A DNA stretch of 64,000 nt from assembly GCF_000787575.1 (NCBI RefSeq), contig NW_012236519.1, positions 1 to 64,000 of the forward strand, written 5' to 3'. Made by a program: the position numbers and the translations under genes. The stretch comes from Acytostelium subglobosum LB1. Its lineage: Eukaryota; Evosea; Eumycetozoa; Acytosteliales; Acytosteliaceae. Of the stretch, positions 35,375 through 46,692 are shown one piece after another. The notes under the pieces were generated by a model, which was not told the DNA's origin, made no database searches, and was given only the letters and a program-made list of their open reading frames with translations. Positions within the stretch are counted from its first letter, which is position 1. Each line of letters begins with the position of its first letter.

Positions 35375-36128
35375 TGTTTGTTTCTTTGTGTATGTATGTA
35401 TGTTTACAGGTAATGCTAATAACTTCAGCAAAGTTTTGATTGATGATCAGATTGATTGTGGAGTGCACTCACACATCAAAAAATCCACCATCCCATTTTT
35501 GATTTGTTTTTTTTTTATTCTAAGGAGTTCCACATTATTGGGCCCAAGTTAGGTATCACATCATTGGTCCTTGAGACCATCAGTTCAGGTTCAGTTACAA
35601 CAACACAAGGATATTACCAAAGTCGTCGATGACATTACTGTTTGATGATTGAATATCCTAATTATTGAGAATGATTCCAACAATCAATCGCTTGAGAAAG
35701 GTGATCAATGAGTATGAAGGCCAATGAGCTTGTTGGAACATCAAAGATGCTATTGTGGGGAGTGGAGATGAAGCCAAGTCCAAGAAGGTGAAATGAATGA
35801 ATGATCAATCATTACCATCATCATCAGTGCATCATTGATTGGAACCATGTTGGTCATGATTACCTCTTTGACTTGTTACCGACTTGAGTAAATTATGATT
35901 ATTATTTTGGATAGTGGCATGCAAAGAAGATATAGTATGAGATGTCGACGACACGACTATAATCTCATGTTGTTTGTGAGTCCATCGACCATATCTCGAA
36001 CATTCGTCCTACTTAGTTGAACATTCATTCAATCATTCAATCATTCATTCGATCAATCAATCTTTGTTTGTTGTTCAAGACCAAGCAAGACCCCCATCAT
36101 TGATTGTGTGAATCCATTAACAAACACA
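35375..36128. other. Divergent gap, no gene
   Basis: Between two divergent genes. Holds a poly-T run near 35507-35518 just upstream of the ABP1-like leader, scattered ATTG tetranucleotides and a CATTCAATC-rich leader for the gene at 36129. No coding signal or RNA gene seen. Confidence 0.45.
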
Positions 36129-36894
36129 ATGTCCATTCGAACAGCTTCTTCATTCTTCAAGGCCTTGAACAATACAAGGTCATTGTATAATAGCACTACT
36201 ACTTCTACTTCACCATTGTTAAGAGCATCTGGTCATTATCGTACATCTTATATTATATTCACTACTTCATCACCATCAAAGCAACAACAACAACAACAGC
36301 TGTCGTTGAGATCATACAGTTCATCAACACAACAACCATCTTCATCTTCACCATCTTCATCATCATCAACACCTAATAATATAACAGATTCAACAACAGG
36401 AGGTGATCAACAACAACAACAGAACAATAAGAACGAGATAGACATGAGCAACAAGTCACTACTTTTCAGATTCATGAATAACACCTATGAGTATCCACCA
36501 TGGAGCACAAAGTGGATACTCGAGAAGGCTTACCAATGTGTCATCTTTGGTATGACTGGTTCATCAGCATTGATCGTTGTTAGGTATGGCAACCATCCAC
36601 TTTCAATCAATCAATCATTCAATCACACTCACTCACTCACTCGATGACAATGATACACTTATTAGATACCTGTTGAAGAACCTTTGGCAAGTGGATGGCA
36701 CTGTGTTTGGAGGACCATGGCAGTATACTGCGGCATACTTCATTACGATGTTCTCATGCTATCCATTCGTATTGCTGTTCTATGGAACTTTGTTTGGTCG
36801 TCATCAGTTCTTCAAGAAGTTCTTCCTTCGCATGACTGTCGCCTTCCCCAAGAGGATCTACAACATGTTGGCTTCAAAGGGAAAGAAGCAATAA
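36129..36894 (+). CDS. Mitochondrial DUF6787-like membrane protein
   Basis: Exons 36129-36583 and 36666-36894 give 227 aa. The N-terminus (MSIRTASSFFKALNNTRSL) is basic and Ser-rich, typical of mitochondrial import, followed by poly-S/poly-Q. The core PPWSTKWILEKAYQCVIFGMTGSSALIVVR, then YTAAYFITMFSCYPFVLLFYGTLFGRHQFFKKFFLRM, gives two membrane segments and resembles the W...TGS....R / PxYxxLLxxGTxFGxxxFF pattern of DUF6787 proteins of bacteria and protists. That family has no assigned role. An inner-membrane location is likely (inference). I chose the ATG at 36129 because the open frame upstream lacks an ATG. Confidence 0.65.
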
Positions 36895-37007
36895 ACTAAC
36901 CATTCATCTTCCAAACAAGGTGTTTGATCGATTGTGATTGAGTGATTGGGTGGTTGGACTCGCGCTAGTTGAGTTTATTCGGTTCCTCCATTGTTGTGCC
37001 ATCCATT

Positions 37008-37757
37008 CTACACTCCATTGATTCCTTCGCCAGGAATGAATGTTTTGCCCGTTGTCGCTGTCTTTGATTGCTTGATCGATTTCTTTGATTGTCCATATAT
37101 CGCTTTGGACTCGTCTCTTTCCTGTTTGTTCATGATTGATTGATTGAATGATTGATTGAGCGAGGAGGGTGTCAGTCTCAATGAACGAACGAATGAATGA
37201 GCTGACTTGAACATACTTGTTGAGTGACCTTCTTAAAGTCTATGATCTTGAGATGCGGTACGATGTGAATAAGATACAGTCTATAGTTTTGCTTCTTTGT
37301 ACATATGTTCTCCATGAGCGAGAGGTATTTGAGGCTGGGTAGCTTGGCCAGCGGATCAAGGTCACTCAGATTGAGCAGTCGATTGTTGGTCAGGATCAGT
37401 GTTGTGAGCGAAGGCAGTGATTCGCCAAACTCCTCTGTGATCTTGATGATGTGATTGTTGCAAAAGTACAACGACTTTAGACGCTTCAGTGGAGGGAAGT
37501 TCTCTAGTCGCGCTATTTCATTGTCTGAGAAGTCCAATGTATCGAACTGATCCTTTGTCGCTCCCAAGTTCTCAAGTATCGATATCTTATTACCTACATA
37601 TATAAGTGTTAGGTTAAGTGTTCGTTCATTCAATCTCATCAATCAATCAATCAAACAAACTCATCATCAATCACATACCTCTCAGATTAAGTTCTCTTTC
37701 CCTACAAGGATTAATTAGCTCTGGTGCACGTGTAATAAGGTCTGCTGTCAGTTTCAT
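37008..37757 (-). CDS. SNRPA1: U2 snRNP protein A' (SNRPA1/Lea1)
   Basis: Exons 37757-37679, 37593-37217 and 37121-37008 give 189 aa. Leucine-rich repeats carry the U2A' signature: MKLTADLITRAPELINPCRERELNLRG, NKISILENLGATKDQFDTLDFSDNEIARLENFP, LKSLYFCNNHI, LTTLILTNNRL, and the LRR cap ICTKKQNYRLYLIHIVPHLKIIDFKKV, then ERDESKAIYG. U2A' forms a dimer with U2B'' on stem-loop IV of U2 snRNA in the spliceosome. It is shorter than the human protein (about 255 aa) because the acidic C-terminal tail is nearly absent. Convergent with 36129, about 110 bp apart. Confidence 0.9.
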
Positions 37758-38251
37758 TGTTCTATTTATATATATATATATACAATGAAAGATGTTTAAT
37801 GATGTATCTCTCAATATGCATTCATTCACTCAACAGCCCTTGAACTTTCGTCGATTAATTGAATTTCACAAGTCATTTCACTCAAACACTTGATTAAGTT
37901 CATTTTCATGTTAATGAACACAAAGTAATAAGTAAGTAAGTTCGGATATTCATATGAACATATGAATGAATGATATGGTTATTATGTCATCAACCTTAAG
38001 TATTAGTTCTCTAACATTCATTTGTTATTGAATGAAATTTGGTAGAGAGTTGTCTGCACTCTCAAACAAACTTATAAAAACGAGTAAGACCGAGGAATAC
38101 CCAAAGACACCCCCAAAGGTCTAATGATGACTCACATCCACTCATAGTGTCTCTTCACAATGTATATATAGACAAGGTATCCATCCATCATCAATAATAC
38201 AATTAATCTTACTAATCAATCAAACAAACAAACTAACTAACTAATTAATTA
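37758..38251. other. Divergent gap, no gene
   Basis: AT-rich promoter region between the U2A' gene and the gene at 38252, with (TA)n at 37770-37780 and CATATGAACATATGAATG palindromic text near 37950. No coding signal. Confidence 0.45.
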
Positions 38252-39880
38252 ATGCTAATACTTATAAAATCACCAACTATTACATTCAGTCTTGAGGTAC
38301 AACCTGAGGATGATGTACAGGTGTTGTATGATAAGGTCGCTGAGAGGACTGAGTATAAGTTATTCCAATTTGAACTATTGTTTAGAAATGAGAAGATTGA
38401 AGTCGGTAGACCAATATCAAGAACTGGTATCAAGGAGGAGACCACAATCCAAATGTCCGTCATCAAAGAGATGTCCTTCATTGTTCTCTACAACAACTTT
38501 GAACATCCTCTAACCATTCCAAACAATGATGGTATCACCATAGCAACTCTCCAAGCGTAAGTATCACATATTCATTTATTCTAACTTTACCTAAAATGGA
38601 AAGTAGACAACTCAACTCCACACGCAAACTCACACTAACACTCACACACTGTTATAGTCAAATCAAGATCAAACTTAAATCTGACATACCATTGTTGGCT
38701 ACACATGATTCGGTGTTGAAGAAGGCTGGAAATCCAACGGTGTTGACAAAGACTCAGTTGATCCACTCGACTTTGTCAAACAATGAGGTGTTGGAGATGG
38801 AGTTGGTCGAGGCTCCACCTGTGCCTGCTGGTGCCGATGAGGATGTCTTTGATCAGGAGGCATTGTTGAAGAGTTTTGCCGAGACTTCAATATCATCAGA
38901 TGTCGAGATTGTCTTTTGTTTCGATACAACTGGATCAATGGCATCGATCATTCAGAATGTCCGAACCCAAGTCGAGTCAACAGTCAGTCGTTTGATCAAA
39001 GATATACCAAACATCCGTATTGGTATTATGGGTTTGGGTGATTATTGTGATGCTGCCAAGGTGTTGACCACATTGGATCTAACCCAGAACTTGGAGGAGT
39101 TGGTACAATTCATCAAGAATGTACCTGCGACTTCTGGAGGTGATGCTCCCGAGGCCTATGAATGGGCCCTCAGGAAGGCCAAGACCCTCTCATGGTCGAC
39201 CCACACTTCCAAAGCTTTCGTTATGATCGGTGATGCCAACCCCCACGAGCCATCACACACCAACCTATCCATCAACTGGTTCGAAGAATGTGTAAGTACC
39301 TAGTCTGGAATCATTCCAGCCCCAGCCGCTCTTTCACACATTCACTCACTAACTCACGCAATCAATATGTTAGGATGACTTGTATGACATGGGAGTCAAG
39401 ATATATGGAGTCAAGGCATTGGGCAACTCACCATTCTATGAGGAGATTGCAATGAGAACTGGTGGAGTTTGCATCAATTTCAAGAACTTCTCATTCATCA
39501 CTGAGATGTTCTTGGCCATTTGTTATCGTGAGGCTTCAAAGGAGAAGTTCAAACAATTCGAGTCAGAGTTGGCCAACAAGATTGAACAGAACAATGACAT
39601 GTCATCTATTATGGCAGATTTGAACAAGGATAACTTTGAAGTTGTTTGTGATGGTGATGGTGATGGGTCGTCATCCAATGACAACTCAATCAACACTACC
39701 ACTTCATCCTCTTCCACCTCATCTCCATCTAACAAGATTACCAAGATACGTGGAAAGCCTACCACCATGCGTTGTACCGAGACCTGGTTCGACCATGACA
39801 AGGACAGACGCTTCAATGCCAATCCAACTTATTACTTCCACAATAACTTGGGACACTTTACAACCAAGTTTTTTAATTAA
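38252..39880 (+). CDS. Tandem ubiquitin-like plus vWA domain protein
   Basis: Exons 38252-38556, 38658-39291 and 39374-39880 give 481 aa. Two beta-grasp-like segments come first: residues 1-70 (MLILIKSPTITFSLEVQ.. ending TTIQMSV) and 74-155 (FIVLYNNFEHPLTIP ... VLEMELVEA). The second is split by intron 1. A vWA domain follows with VEIVFCFDTTGSM (a MIDAS variant DTTGS), IRIGIMGLGDYCD, VPATSGGDAPEAYEWALRKA and KAFVMIGDANPHEP, of the type seen in the dictyostelid kinase VwkA. A Ser/Thr-rich tail ends the protein. The kinase domain of VwkA is absent. Such proteins may bridge metal-dependent binding and ubiquitin-type contacts (inference). It is unrelated in sequence to the GTPase genes at 3221-13173 but uses the same two folds. 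Confidence 0.75.
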
Positions 39881-40320
39881 TTAGTTCCTAAACAATAGAA
39901 TACATTACACAAGTGTTCCAATTCCCAAATCCACTAATACCGTCGATCCACTTCACTTGAGACGTCAATTCAAATAATACTTAGATATTTTTCAAGTTTT
40001 GATTGATGGGTTTGTTTTGCTTGAATCAGCAAGTGTCAGAGACCCATGAATGCATGTTCATTCACAACATGGCATAACATCTTGTGTGTAGGTGTTGATG
40101 TTACAGGTGGGTTAGATTGTGGATGGTGTTGACCTCCGATGATCAAAGCGCGTTCCTTCCAGACCCATACCCCCATCACTAACATTAACAACAACATCGT
40201 CACCCTTCTCACACATACTTCAATATCATATCACCCATTCATTCATTGATTCATTCATTGCTTAGCAATACATAGTTATAAATATATATTATATAATAAT
40301 AAGAATAAGACCAATCCGAA
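39881..40320. other. Intergenic, no gene
   Basis: AT-rich 3' flank of one gene and leader of the next. An internal CATTCATTCATTG repeat lies near 40240-40262. No coding signal. Confidence 0.45.
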
Positions 40321-42690
40321 ATGAATATATTACAGGTCAATGGTAATATGAAGCAAGATATGATGATCATGATGAACCAAGCACTCACTGACTTGATTGA
40401 TTGATTGACATATTTATATAGTGCTCGAGGCAAGAGATCTGATAGCAGCAGATACCAATGGATTCAGTGACCCGTATGTAGAACAACGACAACAACGCAA
40501 TGCAATATCATTCAACTGACTAATCAATCCAATGAATGAATCGAATCAATCAATGAATGAATGAATGAATGAATGAATGAATGAATGATATCACATAGAT
40601 ATTGTGTATTGAACCTTGGACTTCAAAAGAAGAAGACAAAGATTATTAAGAAGACATTGAATCCAAAGTGGGGAGAGACATTCTTGATGCGTGTGTCACC
40701 TGTGGATCAGAGACTGCATGTTGTATTGTCTGATTGGGATGCAATGTCATCGGATGACTTCCTCGGTGAGGTCTATATCGACTTGGACGACCTGTCCGAC
40801 CAGGCCACATGGTATCCACTGCAGCCGCGTCCAACACATCCCGACGACTTTGTCAAGGGCGACGTGCTGATCAAGGCGCGCATCGTCAACGCTTCGAATG
40901 TCGTGCGTGACAAGATCGCCCCCACCATGCTCACAGAGGTCAACAACAGAGTGACGGCGTACGAGGAGAATGGCGAGCTGCTCGATCTCACGGGCATTGG
41001 CCTCGAGACATTCCCCGAGTTCCTCCAGGAGCATGTGCCAAACCTGGTCAACCTCGACCTTGGTTTCAACCAGTTCAAGATGTTCCCAATGCTCAAGCCC
41101 TTTGGCAACCTACAGAGTCTGTCACTGAGTGGCAATGCCATCATGACCATCCCAGGCGAGCTAATCACACTCCCATCTCTCAAGACACTAACCATCAATG
41201 GTAATCAATTGATTGCACTACCTGTAAGTACTTTGTGATCACGTGACAGGATGTTGGATCACGTGACATGCGATCATGTGATCACCTTCAAATCTAGACG
41301 CATATACTGACGAACTGGACCTGCCCCCGCGTGAACCAACCAACAAACAAACAGTCAGAGATTGGTAGACTTACCAACTTGGAGAAGTTGGACATTGCCA
41401 ACAACAAGATATCAATACTGTGCGATGAGATTGGCAATCTGACTAGACTGGAGGAGTTGATCATCTCTGGTAACCCATTGCAGGCTTTGCCAACATCGTT
41501 CACTGGACTCAACTCACTCGAGGTCCTTGATGCCAACGGATGTCAGCTCGTCAAGCTGCCCGAGGAATTCCCTCAGATGACCAGATTGTTGGAGTTGAAC
41601 CTTGGTAATAACAAGGTAAGTTCCATCCATCAAGGGTATACCCACATCCAGGTAGATACTAACATCTTGGATAACAGCTTGTAGAGTTACCAAACCTCAT
41701 TGGAAGAATGACAAGACTTGTAGTGTTGAATATAATGGACAACAAGTTGGCAGACTTGCCATTGTCGATTGGTCATTGTTATGGTCTGGGCAAGATTGGA
41801 GCAGGTATCAACATTGAAGGAAACCCAATCGTCTCTGATGAGATCATGTCTAAGTACAAGATTGGAAATGATCATCTAATGGACTTCCTCGAGAAGAGAA
41901 TGACGAGTAAGTCTGTCTGTCACTGATCATCGCAATCACACACAATCATACACTAACTCCATGATCAATAGTGCAAGGATATAAGTTACCGGATCAACCT
42001 AAACAGATATCTTCATATAAGAACTTGGCTAATGCACTGCCAGCAGCTGGAACTAATGTACCACCAGGTGTATCGAAGCAGGCAGCAGAGCAAGCGAGAC
42101 AGGCTCAGCAATATCTTCAGCAGCAACAACAACAGCCAACACAGCCAGCGAGGCCACAACCAACACCAGCCGAGCAGCAGGCCGCTGCCGCCCAGCAGGA
42201 CCTCATCACCAAGACCATCGCGCTCAAGAACTGGTCTGTTGCCACGATCAGAGGTGAACTGAGACCAAAGATTGGCAAGATCAAGACTCAAATCCTCCGT
42301 TGTGTAAATATTCAGGAGGGTATATCCATCGCTAACATGATGAAGACTATGAAGCCTGTAAGTTATTGCATCATTACATTCATTATATATTCACTCGCTC
42401 ACTCATTCAATCAATCAATCAATCAAACATATATTCAGGAGGTTGACAACATCAAGAAGTTGATCGCAAAGACATCACCACCACCAGGTGTTCCACCATC
42501 AGGTACAGCTGGAAAGATACATTCTGGCAATGACAAACTGGAGACATTGAAGGATTTGGTTGTGGCATCAATCGACGACACAGACATTGTTCTCGACCAT
42601 CTTTACCAATTGATGCCCAACACATCTGAGCCACCCTTAGTCGTCAGTCTCGTACAGGCACTAAAGAAGATCAAAGAGTGCTTGCCATAA
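40321..42690 (+). CDS. C2 domain plus leucine-rich-repeat protein
   Basis: Seven exons: 40321-40342, 40422-40473, 40599-41223, 41355-41615, 41678-41906, 41972-42357 and 42439-42690, giving 608 aa. The first two exons are tiny but complete the C2 domain: MNILQVN, VLEARDLIAADTNGFSDP, YCVLNLG...KKTLNPKWGETFLM, VVLSDWDAMSSDDFLGEV. Asp residues of the calcium-binding loops (DTNGFSD, DWDAMSSDD) are present, so Ca2+-dependent lipid binding is likely. About ten LRRs of the PIRL/SHOC2 type follow (GNLQSLSLSGNAIMTIPGEL). A poly-Q/Pro/Ala linker leads to a helical C-terminal domain with LKDLVVASIDDTDIVLDHLYQLMP. I recognise the domains but not the whole protein. A Ras-pathway or membrane scaffold role is possible. 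Confidence 0.82.
40552..40588. repeat. (AATG)n tract in intron 2
   Basis: About nine AATG units just before the splice acceptor of exon 3 of the C2-LRR gene. It stands out because most introns here have CAAT, not AATG, on the sense strand. Confidence 0.85.
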
Positions 42691-43766
42691 TCGATCGACA
42701 CGACACATCACAACACAGCGCATGGCATCAATCAATTACCAACTAGACGACAAACAACACACACACTCACTTGTGCGAGGTACAACAACAACCAACAAAC
42801 ATCAACATCAACATCAACATTAGCATCAGCATCCATTCAAGTTCGTCAAGTCCCCACATAACTTCATTGTATTATCAATCCAGAATGAAAAGTTCCTTCC
42901 TTCTATCAGCTGGCTGCATTGGCAGCAGCAGGTGGCGCATCATCAAACAAACAACAAACAAACAAACAAACAACATCACCATCCAACCTTGGTTCATTAT
43001 TGGAATGTCAAGTGGCGTACACGCTGTCACTCCCTATCATTCACTGTCACATGATTGATTGATTGAATGAATGGATCATTCCAACCTTCACTCACACACT
43101 TCCACTCGCACACACACACCACATCCTTTATGATCAGCGATCGTGACCTTGATAGGGCAGTGTCATGCGACCTCGATCAGATGGATCAATAGCATGGCAA
43201 CCGGTATGATTATTCTAAGACCAACCAAAAACCAACTACTCAAATGTGTCTAAGTGTGTGTTTGGAGGTTGGACATCAACAAGACCCACAAAGTCCTCTT
43301 TTGGCAAGTTCATTCTTTTTGATTTTTTGTTTGTTTTTTCGTTGGTTCTCAAAGGACCATTGGATGGGTTGGACTGGACCACATGACTTGAAATTGATTG
43401 TGATTCATCATCACTATCGGCAGTTAACTGACGACAGACATACACTATCAATAGCAACAACAACAACTATACAAGATTATCATCATCAAACAATTAATTA
43501 TCGGTCGGACAAGTAATCAATCAATCTCCCCACTCTCCCCTCCCTCACCACCACTGCTTCTTGTAACAACCTTAGAAGGATCCATCCATTCAATCCTAAC
43601 TTACCATTTAATATTAATCAACTTCCCGACCTACTTACTCCAAACTAATTATAATTTTAGAGATCAATTATATTCCGCACCCATCCATCATCGATCAAAC
43701 ATATATATATAAATTATTATTATAACTATTTGTAGCAATACTATATTGTAATATTTAACAAACACA
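42691..43766. other. Intergenic, no gene
   Basis: 1.1 kb with CAAACAAACAA runs (42945-42975), CACACA runs and, from about 43600, the AT-rich promoter of the next gene. Short open frames are repeat-driven. A T-run (TTTTTGATTTTTTGTTTGTTTTTTCG) at 43315-43341 is the only notable sequence. Confidence 0.45.
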
Positions 43767-46622
43767 ATGGATACAAGATCAATATCAATATCAAAATATT
43801 ATATTATTTATATATTATTGATAACTCTACCTTTATGTACATTTTCACATTATATTCCAAATGGATCACCTCAATGTATGTATGATACTCTCCCTTACTC
43901 AATCAATCAATTCCTTACTAATTAATAATTATGTCCAAAATAGTTAATGTACTTTATAGGATATCACAGGCAGCAGATACATTTAATCAATGGTCAAATA
44001 GTAGTATAGAGTATTGTGCAATCAATGGAGTTAGATGTATAACAGACCAGGATACATTGGAAACTAGAGTATTGGGTATAAGTCTAACAACAGATTATAA
44101 AGGTGCATTTGTTAATGATCTGAGGGATCTCAAGTATCTACAGACTTTGACACTATACGGTGTTAATATTGGAAATGATCAACTCAGTCCAATATTTCCA
44201 GATTCATTACAGAATATGTATGTTGACCTACATTGATACCCTGAATCAATTTTACTAATTTATATATATCCTAGTGTGATGTCAAGTACATCATTCTTAG
44301 GTCCCATCGATGGCTCAGTAGCCACTTCCAATCTAGTATCATTGTAAGTTTATCAATTAATTAATTAATAGCTCAATCATATTAACATACTCCTACTCAA
44401 TCAGATTCCTTTACAATACATCATTTTCATCGATGGCTGATGTGGACTTTTCAAATTGTACCTCTTTGAACCAAGTTAACATTAACCTAAACTCAAAGAT
44501 GGTGGGCGATCTTCCAAAGTTTGGCAAAGGCGAGACAACACTTAAAATGTAAGATTACCTCTAATATAGAAGTTGTGGAAAATACATACTTATCAATCCT
44601 TCCAACCATGATTATAGTCAAATAAGCAATAATGGATTCAGTGGAAATCTTCCTTCGAATTTATTCGATCTATTGTACTTTAGGAATGGAACTAGGAGAG
44701 GATTTGTTCAACTGAGTTCCAACAACTTATCAGGACCAGTCTCAATGGATGCAGTATGTCAATTACCCTATACCTCAATCTTCAAGATGGATAACAATCC
44801 AGTATACAACGAATCTGTCAATCTCAAGTGTCGTATGTATCATGTCATTTTTGATGATGATGGGACTCATCGTCATTCTAATTAATGCCTTACCCAAACT
44901 AGAGCCCGAGCTGAATATTACATCACCTTTGGCATTCCCAAGCTCTGGAACAAGCTTCATCCTTGGAACCAGGTATTGTTCTTCCATTCCATTATTTGAT
45001 CAACATAATAATTCGTTACAATGTTCTCCATATTATAATGATGATGGGACTGTATCAACAAAGTAAGTTTATAACCTCCAAAAGACATACAACGTATCCG
45101 TCCCATCTAACAAAAATTCTCCTTCCTCAGGTGTTTATACAACTCTTATGAACAGACTTTGAATGGACTACAAACGATATACTACAGCAGAGACTTCACA
45201 CCATTCACAATGTATATGGAAGAGCCATTCATATTCAATGTATCCAGGATCAATTCAAAGTCAGCAAGTTTGATCACAGTGTTTGGATACAACTTCCCAC
45301 TCAATAAGAACTATGTCTATGTTCTAGTTGAAGGAGTTCCAATCGATATCAAACTATACTCATTGTATAGCGCTGGCACCGCACAGATCGTCGGACTACT
45401 ACCTCCATTCCCCAATGCATCATCACCAATTGCCAATGTCAAAGTTTACTTCTTTGATGGAGTCAAGTCATTCCAAGGTGACACTATTCCATTCTATTTA
45501 TTCAATGGTATGTTGTAGTACAAATATTTCTCCAACAGTATACAGATACTAACTTATGTATGAATTTAGATATTGACATTGGTTGTCCAAACAACTGCTC
45601 AGGTCATGGACAATGTATTAACGGACAATGTAAATGTATTGATACATACACCGGAGTCAATTGTAGTATATGTAAGTTTGGATTTGAATGCTTCCATTGA
45701 TCTATTCAAACAATTAATTAACCAATATGAATTAATTATAATCATAGTGATCTTGGAGCTGCCAACATTGAATGTTCCAGGAGAGTTGATGCCAAGTATA
45801 ACATCCAATGTATCTGGATTTAATATTGTCATTAGAATGGTGGCGATACAGGAGATGTCTTATATCGACAGTTCTATTATCAAGAATGTATCATTGGATA
45901 GTGTTTGGACAAGTAGTTCAGTTGGTTCAAAGTCAGAGTATAATGGACAAGTTGGAAATGATACCAAGCTGCAGGCCACTATCGAGTCCTTCTCACAGTT
46001 CACCAACTACACATTTGGAACAGAGAGCTTCTTGATGAGTCCAAACACGGCCAAGTTCTCATTCTCAATCTCCAACTGGAACTGGACAAGCAATTTGAAC
46101 TATCTACGTATCCTTTACTCTGCTGGGCTAGTATCAACCGGACACAAGGTCACCACTACCAAGCCGAATGCCAACTCTTGTTTCCCAGGCTCACAGTCTA
46201 CCAGTAACAGCTCTCTCAATCAAAGATCCCTTCAGTACTCAACATTTACTTCACCAGATGGTGTAGTGATCAACTCAAGATTCGCCAACATTGGCATAGT
46301 TGATGGAAGGATTCTCAAGGTGCAGAACACATTGATATCGTGGGATACAGATCAGATCATGTTTGGTGTCACCGTGCCAAGCTTCGAGAACAACTGTACA
46401 ATTGATCCAGATTTCTCCGTCGTTCTCACAACACTGGACAGTGAGTTCAATTGCAAGGAGACCAAATTCCCAATGACCATCGTGGTAGCCAGTGTGGCCG
46501 GTGCAATGGGAGCATCATTGGCAATTGGTCTTGGATTCTTTGTTCGCAACAGAATGCGCAAGGCCAAGTTGAAGGAGAAGCTCTCTGCCATCTCTAATCA
46601 ATTTGCAAAGGCATATGAATAA
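43767..46622 (+). CDS. LRR / TIG / EGF-like cell-surface protein
   Basis: Nine exons: 43767-43875, 43944-44217, 44275-44343, 44405-44548, 44618-44832, 44903-45062, 45131-45507, 45570-45671 and 45748-46622, giving 774 aa. Signal peptide: [20 protein letters not shown]. Leucine-rich repeats fill about 40-270 ([17 protein letters not shown], plant-type), each on or near its own small exon. A TIG/IPT domain follows ([25 protein letters not shown]), then one EGF-like domain ([19 protein letters not shown]...GVNC), a long N-glycosylation-rich beta region, and a single membrane span [22 protein letters not shown] before a short basic tail. This is the layout of dictyostelid adhesion/recognition proteins (ComC and relatives). 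Ligand unknown. Confidence 0.85.
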
Positions 46623-46692
46623 ACTCTTGGAGGTAATTCGACATGTACAAAAGAGTTAAAACAATAAGTTTATATATATATATTTAAATTAA

